A program made the translations under genes and the position numbers. The notes under the pieces were generated by a model that saw only the letters and a list, made by a program, of their open reading frames with translations, was not told the origin of the DNA and did not search any database. This document shows positions 36,511 to 44,796 of a DNA stretch of 64,000 nt, piece after piece; positions within the stretch are counted from its first letter, which is position 1, and each line of letters begins with the position of its first letter. Location of the stretch: assembly GCA_040756055.1 (NCBI GenBank), contig JBFLZR010000002.1:150411-214410 (forward strand), in the 5' to 3' direction. This DNA is from Candidatus Zixiibacteriota bacterium. GTDB taxonomy: Bacteria > Zixibacteria > MSB-5A5 > GN15 > FEB-12.

Positions 36511-37611
36511 TTAGTGATTGGTTGTCAGGATTACCGCTGCCTGCTTGAGCACCTTGGCAAAAGTAACCGACTCCGAGATAACGGCCTCTTCGAACCGCTG
36601 GTCGATCACCTTGTCGTACTCGATCATCAGCGGCTGAGTGATCACTTCCTCCACCGCGAAACGGTTGTCCAGGCCGATAACATAGTCGCTGGAAACTTCA
36701 TCCGAACGAACCAGCGATGCCCCCAGCGGGCTGAACAACTGACCGGTGCTCTGAAAACGATAACCGGCCATCGGATCGCGGAACTCGTCGAGCGTGAGAA
36801 TCGCCTTGAGCTTGTCGCGGTGACACACTATCGTGTTAAGCTCAAACGGCGAGAAACTCGCCCACAGACTGATAAGATCATCATAGGTCAACACGCCGGT
36901 ATCCGCCGAGTTGATGATTGTCGCGGCGTTGTCGTTGCCGTCGCCGCTGACAATCGTGTCAACCAGCATCCCGATCTTGTCCGACTGAATCTTGAACCCG
37001 ATATACCACAAGAGCACCCGAAACTGCGCCGTCGTCCGATAACGAAGCGCCCGGTAACTGGTCTTGAGGGCCAGCCCGTAGTCGGCCACATTCACCGCGT
37101 GATTCTGCTCGGTCACGATCAACTGCGGGATCTCCGCCCCCTCGCCGATCGGCCTCAGAGAAAATCGGCTGTCGTTGTCGGTATCGATATTGAACGGCGT
37201 GTACTTGTTGCTCGCCACGGTTGTGCTGCTCGCGATCAGCCGGTCGAGATCCGGACGCATCGCCTGCCCCTTCTTGATCTCCCGGAGCATGAATTCGGGA
37301 AGAAGCGATGGCGCCTGCTGGTAGAACTGCTCCACTGTCGTCGGCGACTTACCGCCGATCCGTATGCCCGCCAGCACCAGCTGACGCTCGAAAGCGTCAA
37401 GAACGCTGCCGTTCGGCGACGGATCATATTCGTCGCATTCCAGAAGCTCCGACACCGACATCCCCCTGGCCTCGGCTTCGCTATACAGCTCCTTGTCCAC
37501 CTCTATGCCGCTGGCCCGACTCAGATCAACCGAAGAATGATTGATCAATTTCGAATCGTCCTGCTGAAGATTCTCGACGGCTCCCGACTGAATGAAATCG
37601 TTGAAATCCAC
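36511..37611 (-). CDS. HK97-fold major capsid protein
   Basis: 366 residues from GTG 37611, chosen because GGGGGAG lies just upstream and the start clears the decoration gene's stop. The frame extends to 37644. The N-terminal ~90 residues are charged and helical, like a delta/scaffold segment. From ~100 the order E-loop, P-domain and A-domain fits HK97-type capsids (FNIDTDNDSRFSLRPIGEGA, YGLALKTSYRALRYRT, NTIVCHRDKLKAILTLDEFR, DNRFAVEEVI). Capsid identity is supported by its place after protease, scaffold-like and decoration genes. Confidence 0.82.
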   Translation of the reverse strand: MDFNDFIQSGAVENLQQDDSKLINHSSVDLSRASGIEVDKELYSEAEARGMSVSELLECDEYDPSPNGSVLDAFERQLVLAGIRIGGKSPTTVEQFYQQAPSLLPEFMLREIKKGQAMRPDLDRLIASSTTVASNKYTPFNIDTDNDSRFSLRPIGEGAEIPQLIVTEQNHAVNVADYGLALKTSYRALRYRTTAQFRVLLWYIGFKIQSDKIGMLVDTIVSGDGNDNAATIINSADTGVLTYDDLISLWASFSPFELNTIVCHRDKLKAILTLDEFRDPMAGYRFQSTGQLFSPLGASLVRSDEVSSDYVIGLDNRFAVEEVITQPLMIEYDKVIDQRFEEAVISESVTFAKVLKQAAVILTTNH

Positions 37612-37624
37612 CTGCTCCCCCTTT

Positions 37625-38044
37625 CTAATTGAGAAGTATGACACAGTCGATTGTGCCGTTCACATCAAGCACCGTCCCGCGGGCGATATTCCCGCCAGCC
37701 GGATCACCCGCCACCGTCGGCGCCTGCTTGACCGTTCCGCTTGTGCCGCCCACTACCCTGTTACCGACCAACGGCGCCGGCGCGCTTACCGCCAGACGAC
37801 AAATTCCGCCAACCTGCACCGTGGCCACCCGCTGACCATCATCGGCGTCCGTAAGAGTCAGGCTGATGAGTTTGCCCAAAAGCTGACCATCGGCCGCCAG
37901 CGGACCAACCTCACAGTTGCCGCTCAACGCCACCGGCCCGCCAATGTCAGCATCCTTCAAATCATCCACACCCGATGTCTGGTGAATCTTGAATGTCGCC
38001 AGCATCGGAGCGATTGTCTCGAGATTATGATCTCTGATCGTCAT
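37625..38044 (-). CDS. Capsid decoration-like protein
   Basis: 139 residues, almost all beta strand and rich in Gly, Ala and Val, with no signal peptide. The C-terminal block AGGNIARGTVLDVNGTIDCVILLN resembles DUF2190-type and lambda-D-like capsid cement proteins, which end in a similar G-x-V-L-x-V-x-G block. GAGGGG precedes the ATG. Its position immediately before the capsid gene is the usual place for decoration proteins. Confidence 0.68.
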   Translation of the reverse strand: MTIRDHNLETIAPMLATFKIHQTSGVDDLKDADIGGPVALSGNCEVGPLAADGQLLGKLISLTLTDADDGQRVATVQVGGICRLAVSAPAPLVGNRVVGGTSGTVKQAPTVAGDPAGGNIARGTVLDVNGTIDCVILLN

Positions 38045-38121
38045 AATTTCCCCTCATTAAGTTTTATGGATTACTCTGGCCGGGATAATTTCCCACGGGC
38101 CGGGATCAAAATCCCACGTGG

Positions 38122-38532
38122 TTACTTGTATTCACTCGGTCTGTATTGATTCGATGATTTTCGCGAACGCACTCTATCCGCGAAACTCGCCGGAAACGTA
38201 TCGCGCATCCTCGCCTGCGCTTTTCGATACCTCGAAAGCAACTGCTCCGCGTCGAGACCCGACAGTTCCTCGATAGCCAGCAGCGCCGATTCTACGCCAT
38301 CACGGCTTCTTCGCGCCACCGCAATCGCCTTCTCCATACCGGAAAGTCGCTTGATAATGTCTTCGCGAAACAGATCTCGCTCTTGCTTCACCAGTTGAAA
38401 CTCGCCCAGGATAGTCAATACATCCGACAGCGTCGCCCTGAGCTGATCAAAATCCAGTTCGCCTATCGACTCACTCTCGATACAAGCTGTCAGCCGTTCG
38501 AGAAATTCTTTGTGCCTGTCAATTTTTTCCAA
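38122..38532 (-). CDS. Coiled-coil scaffold-like protein, phage-block gene
   Basis: 136 residues, almost wholly alpha-helical with heptad patterns (LRATLSDVLTILGEFQLVKQ) and a basic C-terminus (RVRSRKSS). A helical protein with a basic tail between protease and capsid genes is what a capsid scaffolding protein looks like; this is a position-based inference. It starts at TTG 38532, overlapping the preceding gene by 14 nt. Confidence 0.58.
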   Translation of the reverse strand: MEKIDRHKEFLERLTACIESESIGELDFDQLRATLSDVLTILGEFQLVKQERDLFREDIIKRLSGMEKAIAVARRSRDGVESALLAIEELSGLDAEQLLSRYRKAQARMRDTFPASFADRVRSRKSSNQYRPSEYK

Positions 38533-38833
38533 GGTCCTGCCCTCGCCCTTCTTTGAGGTAAAACTCTATGCGCGACAGCCGCGCCTCAACGTCTTTCGAA
38601 AACTCATAAAACTGCTCGCGGCTCACCACACTCTCCTTTAATACCACCTCGATATTCGCCAGCCTCTTGTCGAGCGACTCGACCACTGTATCCTCGGCCT
38701 TCGCCGCCAGTTCTATCTTCAATGACTGAATTGTCAGAAAATAGGCCGCCGCCAGGCTCAAAATCACCCCGATAAACTTGAGCATCGCCGCGCTCAACCT
38801 GAATCCGCCCTCTTTATAGTCCAGCACTACCAT
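38519..38833 (-). CDS. Small membrane-anchored coiled-coil protein, phage-block gene
   Basis: 104 residues. One hydrophobic helix (LKFIGVILSLAAAYFLTI, ~18-35) is followed by a coiled coil (ESLDKRLANIEVVLKESVV ... DVEARLSRIEFYL). The form recalls small phage membrane proteins near lysis or head genes, such as i-spanin-like proteins, but the position between protease and scaffold is unusual for those. It overlaps both neighbours (20 and 14 nt), so translation is coupled. Confidence 0.58.
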   Translation of the reverse strand: MVVLDYKEGGFRLSAAMLKFIGVILSLAAAYFLTIQSLKIELAAKAEDTVVESLDKRLANIEVVLKESVVSREQFYEFSKDVEARLSRIEFYLKEGRGQDLGKN

Positions 38834-40343
38834 TGCCTTCGGACTCCTCGCTTAGAGATTTGATATCCGCTACCCGGCGAATCAAACACCTCGTCACACC
38901 GTTAATCTTGATCGGACAGATCGCCATCACACCCTCGATCCCGCCCGATATCTCGAGAAGCAGCACGCCATCGCGAAGTCCCGCCGCCAGAAGTTCACCA
39001 TGCGCTAAGGTAGCGAGCGCGGCCGTGCTGCAAACATCTACCTCGTCAGCGATAAACCGCGCGCCCTTCATGAAACGACTGAAATGAAATTGCCTGATAA
39101 CAAACTGATGTGTCTTCCCACCCCGGTAAAGACACAGCACCGCGTTGCTGCCGTCGGGCTGACCGAACAGAGCAAACCGACCACAACCCTCGCGACTCTC
39201 AGTTGCCGGTTTGTACAGATAGCCGCGATGGCCGGATGATGATTCACCCCTCGGATACACGCGAACGCCCCCTCTGGTCCGCATCTTACCCGCGCACTCC
39301 TCAAGACCGGAAACCCCGCTGTACGCATGACGAATCTGTTTTATTGTCAGTGCGTCCGTGACAATATCCACACTGCCCTGTTCAACCCCTTCCTGCGGAT
39401 ATAACCGCAACTCCAGCCGTGTCACCCGGCCGGTTCCCTTCTCAAGGTACTTCTCGAGATCCGCCTGTGAGCACCGCTCTTTTCCGCGAAATCCGATCAA
39501 TACACCACTCGCGCCGCTCAAATCGCGTAAGCCGGCAACTGCGATATGCTCCTCCCCGTGAAACTTGACCGTTTCGCCATCGTGAGTGGCCATCGACAGT
39601 CTCCCATCCGCGCATTCCACTGTCACCTCAATTCCATCATAATGAGGCACCACCAGATACTCCACCGATGGATCCAGTACGGCCGTGCTGCTGATAACTG
39701 TCGCTGTGTCGCCCCCGAAATCGTGATCGCTCTCGTCGAGCTGACGGGAAATCGATGTATCCCGGACCGCCCCGCGATAGACCAGCGATGTCTCCAGCAC
39801 CCGTTCTATCTGACGGTAATTGAAATGACAGCTCGCCCCGCTTTCATTGTCCGGATACTTTTGAAAAGGCTCATGCCGGCACGTCCTGATATCTTCGCCG
39901 CAGATCGAACACTCCGGAAAGAGATACGTGAACCCGATTGAGCACTCCTTGTAGATACCCCCATCGATATTCTCTTTGAGATCCAGGGCACCCTTCGCCG
40001 ATTTGAGCCAGTAGAAATAACTTTTGACCCACGTCTTGTCGCCGCGGTTAACTATTTCCGCGTGAAAAGTCCTCGCTACCGGCAGCTTATCCTTGCGGTG
40101 TCCTACCAGAACCGGCGAGTCTACGAGAAGCTCTATCAGCCGCTCCAACTCCTCCGCCGGAAACCTGCCGCCGAAACTGTTGACCTCATCGGAAACGATA
40201 TACATGGCGCGGATTAGTACGTCCGATGACCGTACCGGGCTGGGGGGATTGATATTTACATTAATGTAGTCGATCAGTTCACTTAGCCGCTCATCGGTCG
40301 GCTCGGCCAACTCGGCCCTGATCCTTGAAAAACTGGCGTCCAT
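38814..40343 (-). CDS. XkdF-like prohead protease with long C-terminal extension
   Basis: 509 residues; phage prohead proteases are usually 150-300. The N-terminal ~200 contain VNSFGGRFPAEELERLIELL, SPVLVGHRKDKLPVARTFHA (putative catalytic His) and KECSIGFTYLFPECSICGED (putative catalytic Ser and a CxxC-H zinc-like knuckle), matching XkdF-type serine proteases. Residues ~230-500 are extra. They include VVPHYDGIEVTVECADGRLS and a DGETVKF strand, reminiscent of the Y-D-G core of DNA ligase/nucleotidyltransferase folds but with His where the catalytic Lys would be. GGAGGTCAG precedes the ATG. It is the first head gene after the cargo region. Confidence 0.72.
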   Translation of the reverse strand: MDASFSRIRAELAEPTDERLSELIDYINVNINPPSPVRSSDVLIRAMYIVSDEVNSFGGRFPAEELERLIELLVDSPVLVGHRKDKLPVARTFHAEIVNRGDKTWVKSYFYWLKSAKGALDLKENIDGGIYKECSIGFTYLFPECSICGEDIRTCRHEPFQKYPDNESGASCHFNYRQIERVLETSLVYRGAVRDTSISRQLDESDHDFGGDTATVISSTAVLDPSVEYLVVPHYDGIEVTVECADGRLSMATHDGETVKFHGEEHIAVAGLRDLSGASGVLIGFRGKERCSQADLEKYLEKGTGRVTRLELRLYPQEGVEQGSVDIVTDALTIKQIRHAYSGVSGLEECAGKMRTRGGVRVYPRGESSSGHRGYLYKPATESREGCGRFALFGQPDGSNAVLCLYRGGKTHQFVIRQFHFSRFMKGARFIADEVDVCSTAALATLAHGELLAAGLRDGVLLLEISGGIEGVMAICPIKINGVTRCLIRRVADIKSLSEESEGNGSAGL

Positions 40344-40402
40344 CTGACCTCCATCTTGGGCTGTTTACCAAAGATTCCGGCCAGACCTTTTCCTCGAATC
40401 TT

Positions 40403-40460
40403 CCTGCATTTTTGCGCAGGACGTTACTCTTTTTTGTAGTGATTTTGTTGTTGTGCCCTG
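40403..40460 (+). repeat. Direct repeat copy A flanking the cargo
   Basis: It matches 44611-44672 at about 41 of 52 aligned positions, plus an identical GCCCTG end after a 4-nt gap. The shared core includes CTCTTTTTTG and ATTTTGTTG. Both copies are in the same orientation and enclose about 4.15 kb. Confidence 0.8.
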
Positions 40461-40563
40461 TGGGCGCGGGTCTTCCGTAGCAGTCTTCCGTAGGGCAGGA
40501 GCCTTCTTAGTCTCCTGCCAACTACGGGTCCGCCCTCGAACCCGCCATGATCAGTCTTCGTAG

Positions 40564-40615
40564 GTCGAAATCCCCTGCCCGATAGGGTCTCCGCCACCGG
40601 CGGAGAGGTTTCGAC
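40564..40615. repeat. Nested inverted repeat
   Basis: An outer arm GTCGAAA/TTTCGAC (40564-40570, 40609-40615) encloses a perfect CTCCGCC/GGCGGAG stem (40589-40595, 40599-40605) with a 3-nt loop. It could fold in DNA or RNA. Confidence 0.6.
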
Positions 40616-40671
40616 ATGTCTCAATGCTTTGTAGTAAAATTCTCTTGTTTGCTCCGCAAGCAGGGCGGCAA

Positions 40672-40703
40672 CCGTAGGGCGGGTCCGTCTTCGAACCCGC
40701 CAT
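40672..40703. repeat. Palindromic element, copy 2 of GGCGGGT family
   Basis: GGCGGGT (40678-40684) pairs with ACCCGCC (40695-40701). A partial copy lies at 40525-40548 and another at 40781-40833. Copies 2 and 3 share the GCAACCG-Y-AGGGCGGGTCC lead-in. Confidence 0.7.
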
Positions 40704-40780
40704 TATCTTGTGGGCGGCAGAAACTTGTGCGTGGATGCTCCATCCCGCCCTTGGCGGGACTGTGGGATTTTGCGGGCAGC

Positions 40781-40833
40781 AACCGCAGGGCGGGTCCTTC
40801 CCTGTCCGCCATTGGAGGATTAGAACCCGCCAT
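40781..40833. repeat. Palindromic element, copy 3 of GGCGGGT family
   Basis: GGCGGGT (40789-40795) and ACCCGCC (40825-40831) with a longer, partly palindromic loop. It has the same lead-in as copy 2. Confidence 0.65.
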
Positions 40834-40862
40834 CTTGATTCACGAATCACTACTTTTTGTTG

Positions 40863-40891
40863 TTGCCGAAGCGCGAATATGCGGGTATACT
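40863..40891 (+). promoter_or_regulatory. Sigma-70-like promoter of the cargo membrane protein gene
   Basis: TTGCCG (40863-40868), a 17-nt spacer and TATACT (40886-40891), about 30 nt before ATG 40923. It gives the cargo gene its own transcription against the phage-block direction. Confidence 0.55.
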
Positions 40892-40922
40892 TTGGTTTAT
40901 TCAGAAATAGGAGAGGGTATTC

Positions 40923-41618
40923 ATGGAAAAGAACAACTGGAAGAGAATCATAGCTAAGGAGTGGCTTTTCCTGCTCGGATTCGTCGCTAGTGGAGCCGCT
41001 GCTGCCTTATTGGTACATCTTGCCTTCAGCCCAGAGCCAGTTTTAGATCCTGGGCCCAAACCCACCGCGATAGCAGAAACGCGCTACTTCTCAGGGCCAA
41101 GTCGGCCTGTTAAGATGGCCACCTTCCTACTGTTCGATGTGATCCCAGATACCGTTATATGTCGATTTCTGGATAGCATCGGATATCAAAATGCCACTTA
41201 CGACAGCGCCAGTTACACGCGGTCCAGAGAAGCTGAAGCAAACCTAGGGCTGTCCGATTATGACAGGTACCTGCTATACACTTACCTCTCAGACTACGTG
41301 ACGGCAGGCGAATCCGTAGCTGTGGAGGTTCTTCGAAGCAGAGAGGCGAACGATTACGAAATACTCGTGATCTCTGATTGGATTCATAGTCTTCAAGACG
41401 TTCAATCGCCGAAGCCGGACGTTCTGCCCACCGAGGCCTTCGCACAATACAGACATGACCGGTGGGAGGATGACTATAGGCGGTACATCGACTATTCCAA
41501 GAAAAAAATGCTCGCCGAGATTTTTACGGCGGGCTTTCTTATCCTCCCCTATCCAATGTTTGTGTTCCTTCGCACAATCCTCTGGTCAGTTAGGCAGATA
41601 AGAGCGCGGAATTCGTAG
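40923..41618 (+). CDS. Membrane protein of unknown function, cargo gene
   Basis: 231 residues. Transmembrane helices at ~13-33 (FLLGFVASGAAAALLVHLAF) and ~200-220 (IFTAGFLILPYPMFVFLRTI) flank a ~165-residue charged helical loop, probably outside the membrane. No known domain is recognised. GGAGAGG lies upstream of the ATG with a promoter at 40863. It is on the plus strand, opposite to the phage-block genes on both sides, which supports acquisition as cargo. Confidence 0.7.
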   Translation: MEKNNWKRIIAKEWLFLLGFVASGAAAALLVHLAFSPEPVLDPGPKPTAIAETRYFSGPSRPVKMATFLLFDVIPDTVICRFLDSIGYQNATYDSASYTRSREAEANLGLSDYDRYLLYTYLSDYVTAGESVAVEVLRSREANDYEILVISDWIHSLQDVQSPKPDVLPTEAFAQYRHDRWEDDYRRYIDYSKKKMLAEIFTAGFLILPYPMFVFLRTILWSVRQIRARNS

Positions 41619-41672
41619 GTCGGTGTTCCGCCGGAGTCGAAGGCTTTTCAAATCAAGTATTGCGCTGTCGTA

Positions 41673-42503
41673 TCATCTCAATCTAACTGCGGAGCGCATC
41701 GGGGTGTGCACGCCTCCGCAAATATGGGCCGCCCCTACCCGAGTATCCGTACCATGCTTCAGATGATACTCAATACCGTGCGATTCGCAAAAAGATACAA
41801 CTTGGGAACAAAGATCGTTATAATAATCTCGGTGACCTTCATACTCCTTTGATCTCACGTTGTAGTTTAGTCTACCAAAAACAATCTTATCCACGAAGCC
41901 AATGCGTTCCAGCAATTCGTTAATGTCCTGATCCGCGATGTTTGGCGTTGGATACGGCTCCATACTGACCCAAGTCTTTGCCCCTTGGTTGCTTAGGCGC
42001 TCCAAGCTCCTGACGCGCATAAACCACTTAGCAGAGTATGGCTCATACTCTCTTAAGTATGAAGCGCTATTTGATACAAAACTGATTCCATACTCGTTTT
42101 GATCCAGCGTACCATAATGTAATATATCTGCCGGATAAATTCCTTTTGTGAGAGTAGTTACCTTGATGCCATGATCGTTAAGAAGTCGAATGATCCTAAG
42201 TGACATGTCGGTCACGTCGGGATAACCGACCATAAAGGGATCCGACATAAAGCACAAATGGACAAAGCGAATCTTATCTTTCATCCTTGGAATTTCTCTG
42301 TGCAGTAGCTCTATAGCATTACCAACAAGCTTCGGCTTTCTCCAGTCTTGATATGTATTAGTTCGACCGAATCGCTTTGACATCAGCATAGCGTAACACG
42401 GATACCTACACCCGTGGGCACAACCCTCAATATGGTTTATGGAGTAGTCTCCATACTCCACGCCCGTTTTGTACAGCAGAGTCTTTCTCAGAATCTGTTT
42501 CAT
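41673..42503 (-). CDS. Three-Cys-motif radical-SAM-like protein, TcmP partner (DUF5131/Gp37-like)
   Basis: 276 residues. Near residue 28 there is a C-x3-C-x3-C motif (CAHGCRYPC) within IEGCAHGCRYPCYAM, close to but not the same as the radical SAM C-x3-C-x2-C. A TIM-barrel-like pattern follows (HLCFMSDPFMVG, VTTLTKGIYPADI, WVSMEPYPTPN). Proteins of this kind regularly occur beside TcmP proteins; the gene for one starts only 15 nt upstream here. The biochemical role is not established. The start at 42503 has no strong ribosome binding site, so coupling to tcmP is likely. Confidence 0.8.
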   Translation of the reverse strand: MKQILRKTLLYKTGVEYGDYSINHIEGCAHGCRYPCYAMLMSKRFGRTNTYQDWRKPKLVGNAIELLHREIPRMKDKIRFVHLCFMSDPFMVGYPDVTDMSLRIIRLLNDHGIKVTTLTKGIYPADILHYGTLDQNEYGISFVSNSASYLREYEPYSAKWFMRVRSLERLSNQGAKTWVSMEPYPTPNIADQDINELLERIGFVDKIVFGRLNYNVRSKEYEGHRDYYNDLCSQVVSFCESHGIEYHLKHGTDTRVGAAHICGGVHTPMRSAVRLR

Positions 42504-42518
42504 TGCAACAACGCTATT

Positions 42519-43379
42519 CTATAGCAGTCCCAGTTCGAGATTCTTATGTTTGGCCTCTCTCCAGAATTTGAGACCGAGAGAATGTTTACTGGCAAATATC
42601 AGATAATAGATATCCGCCTTGGTCTTTGTCTTGACCTTGACCTTTTGTTCGAGGTCATCCTCCACTGCCGTGAAACCGAGCGCCTTCAGCCTATCCATGT
42701 AAAACGGTAGCCATTCTAGGTCTCTATCAGGCCATGTTTCGCACCCAAAAAACTGGTTCGCCTTTTCGTGCTTGCCGCTGGAATAATTCGCAAGGTTCCT
42801 TTTAAGGTCTGAAACACCGAAATTGATAATGACATCAAGTTTAGGAAACTGCGACAACAACTTGAGAGTGTTGTAGTGAATGTCTAGTCCATTGGGATCC
42901 AGAAAGGCCACCGATAATGACTTAGCCCCGTTCACATGTTTAAGAATCCTGGCAACATCTTGATTCGCGTCCACGTTGAGAATGTTAATTCTCTCTATTA
43001 ATTCCGGCGCCAGCCGTTCACATCTCTTGTGCAGAATATCAGATGTCTTGGAGTCGGCATCAACAAAAATGTAGTTCGTAAAAGGGTTTTTCAACGTAAG
43101 CGCAATCAGAGAAGATCCGAGTCTTTCTTCACCATTCTCACGATTGATACAAAGCCCTGGCCCGGAAAAGAGATCAATGAAATTGAGTTCTTTGTGGTGA
43201 GATTTCATTGCTACAGAAAATATTTTAAGGTAGTAGTCGAGCACTTCCAGTTTTAGGAACGACTGCGAATGTACGCACCGCACCGGTAAACCGTCTGACG
43301 TATCGACGCCATCGCACAAGAAACGCTTTCTTTTTCGTGCTTCAGGGTTACAATCCTGACACATGAGCGGTTGGGCCAT
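42519..43379 (-). CDS. tcmP: Three-Cys-motif partner protein TcmP
   Basis: 286 residues. The N-terminus is Cys-rich (CQDC, ~7-10, then FLCDG and RCVHS) and is followed by the TcmP core (FIDLFSGPGLCINR ~68-82; IFVDADSKTSD; VAFLDPNGLDIHYNTL; VIINFGVSDLKRN). The D-L-F-S-G-P-G and D-P-x-G-L blocks look like a Rossmann methyltransferase-like fold. It forms a two-gene unit with the three-Cys protein; GAGG precedes the ATG. Such pairs are often found in accessory and phage-linked regions. A defence role is a hypothesis only. Confidence 0.85.
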   Translation of the reverse strand: MAQPLMCQDCNPEARKRKRFLCDGVDTSDGLPVRCVHSQSFLKLEVLDYYLKIFSVAMKSHHKELNFIDLFSGPGLCINRENGEERLGSSLIALTLKNPFTNYIFVDADSKTSDILHKRCERLAPELIERINILNVDANQDVARILKHVNGAKSLSVAFLDPNGLDIHYNTLKLLSQFPKLDVIINFGVSDLKRNLANYSSGKHEKANQFFGCETWPDRDLEWLPFYMDRLKALGFTAVEDDLEQKVKVKTKTKADIYYLIFASKHSLGLKFWREAKHKNLELGLL

Positions 43380-43510
43380 TATCCATCCTCATTTTAGATA
43401 CAGCGCCATTAGACAATATACGGAACCACATGCTCAACAATCAACTACGTATTCACCCAGTGGCCAAATGTTTGCGGTGGGAATAGACTCGGGTTTATGC
43501 CCCGCGAGGC

Positions 43511-44437
43511 TCATCCGGTGTCCGACCTATTTCTACTTTCGATCTTCGCATCTAGGCTCACCAAGTACCCAAGCCCGACGTTAGAAAGCAGTTTGCGCGT
43601 CGATAGATCATCGTCAAAAGCTTGAGCGGCAATGCTGCCACCGACTTTCGCCGCATCAATTGCCGCTGATATCCCACCACCCGTGAACCATTTAAGAGTA
43701 ATGCTTGGAAGGTGGCTTCCAACTTTACCGATCAGCCTGCGCCAACGGGCTCCGCGCTCAAACACCAGGCGGCGCTTTAGTTCCTCGAGCCGAGGCAGTA
43801 TATCCGTCTCAGCGATGTATTTGGCTTCCCTGTATATTTCGGCAGGTGGTGCATCGGAGTCTATTGCGGAACGAACTTTCGGCGCAAGCGCTAACATTGC
43901 GGCTCTGAACGGCGTGAGTTGATCCCTCAACGACTCCCTTGTCTCTAATATGTCTTGAGAGCTTAATGTCGCAAACGCCGGCAAGATTAACTCAAGAGAT
44001 TGAACCGCTAAGGCGCTAGCCTGAAAAGCGGCAGCGCGTCTGATGTCGACTTGTGTCAGAACAGATAACGGAAGCGGTGCATCGACTTTGTCAGTAACTG
44101 GTACGGCCCCCTCGACCACACAACACTTCAGCGCCATTCCAGTCACGTGAAAATCCCAGATTTTGTCAAGTTCCACTTCTTCAAGCGAAGGAAACTGTCG
44201 GCGGAAATCATCTTCAATGTCATCCAGAGGATACTCCTCTCTCAAGTCCAGCACGCCCTCTTGAACGAGGGGGTCACTGGAGAACATTTCCGTCATCCCA
44301 TGGCCGCCTCCACAGGCCATTCCGCCCAAAGCAAAGTGAACAACGACCTTATCGTAGATCAAGCAGAGCACAGTCTTCAATCTCTGGTCATTAACAAGAT
44401 CAGAGGGGTAGTAGGCGCCAATCCATCCTTCTTTCAT
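43511..44437 (-). CDS. Protein of unknown function, cargo gene
   Basis: 308 residues from ATG 44437 (AGGTG just upstream; the frame is open to 44482). The N-terminus GWIGAYYPSDLVNDQRLKTV precedes a Gly/His/Cys-rich patch (GGMACGGGHGMTEMF). A helical middle and a Gly/Ala-rich C-terminal segment (GGGISAAIDAAKVGGSIAAQ) that could insert in a membrane follow. I do not recognise a family. It shares strand and neighbourhood with the TcmP pair (131-nt gap). Confidence 0.6.
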   Translation of the reverse strand: MKEGWIGAYYPSDLVNDQRLKTVLCLIYDKVVVHFALGGMACGGGHGMTEMFSSDPLVQEGVLDLREEYPLDDIEDDFRRQFPSLEEVELDKIWDFHVTGMALKCCVVEGAVPVTDKVDAPLPLSVLTQVDIRRAAAFQASALAVQSLELILPAFATLSSQDILETRESLRDQLTPFRAAMLALAPKVRSAIDSDAPPAEIYREAKYIAETDILPRLEELKRRLVFERGARWRRLIGKVGSHLPSITLKWFTGGGISAAIDAAKVGGSIAAQAFDDDLSTRKLLSNVGLGYLVSLDAKIESRNRSDTG

Positions 44438-44796
44438 CTTCACCTGCTGGCCCACAGCCTGCTGTGGGAACCTTTCACACATTCTTCCCGAGTTTATTCA
44501 CCATCCTGTCAAATCAAAGCTGTGCGGGGCAAAGGCAAACCCTCCCGCTATCCAATAGAAAATATATACCCTCTTATCCAGAATTGGTCAATTACATTTT
44601 CCTCCGCCGACCTGCGCTTTTGCGCAAACAGTTGCTCTTTTTTGCAGCCATTTTGTTGCTGTTCAAGCCCTGCGCAAAGCCCCTAAACCCAACAAAATCA
44701 TACCGTTAGCCCACGGCGGCACGGCCCCGGCAATATCGGCACAGCGGTTGCACTCAGGTAGGTCAAAAGGCACAATAACCGGAAGGTAGGAAAAAC
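44438..44796. other. Intergenic region holding repeat copy B
   Basis: Besides the repeat copy B at 44611-44672, nothing is supported. The frames here are short and lack ribosome binding sites. Confidence 0.6.
44611..44672 (+). repeat. Direct repeat copy B flanking the cargo
   Basis: It is the partner of 40403-40460, in the same orientation, about 79 percent identical over the first 52 aligned positions and carrying an extra TCAA before the common GCCCTG end. Confidence 0.8.

Larger units (their letters stand above)
40344..40922. other. Repeat-rich intergenic region at the left edge of the cargo
   Basis: No gene is supported. It holds repeat copy A (40403-40460), a nested hairpin (40564-40615), three copies of a GGCGGGT ... 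ACCCGCC palindrome family and, near the end, a promoter for the membrane protein gene. Confidence 0.75.

Noticed and set aside
36508-37632. 374-codon plus-strand frame antisense to the capsid gene
   Set aside because: It is rich in Arg/His/Gln, as expected for an antisense shadow of GC-rich codons, and has no domain. The capsid frame has conserved blocks and a ribosome binding site.
40521-40833. Repeated short palindromes as a CRISPR array
   Set aside because: There are only three copies, spacers are of uneven length, parts are imperfect and no cas genes are present.
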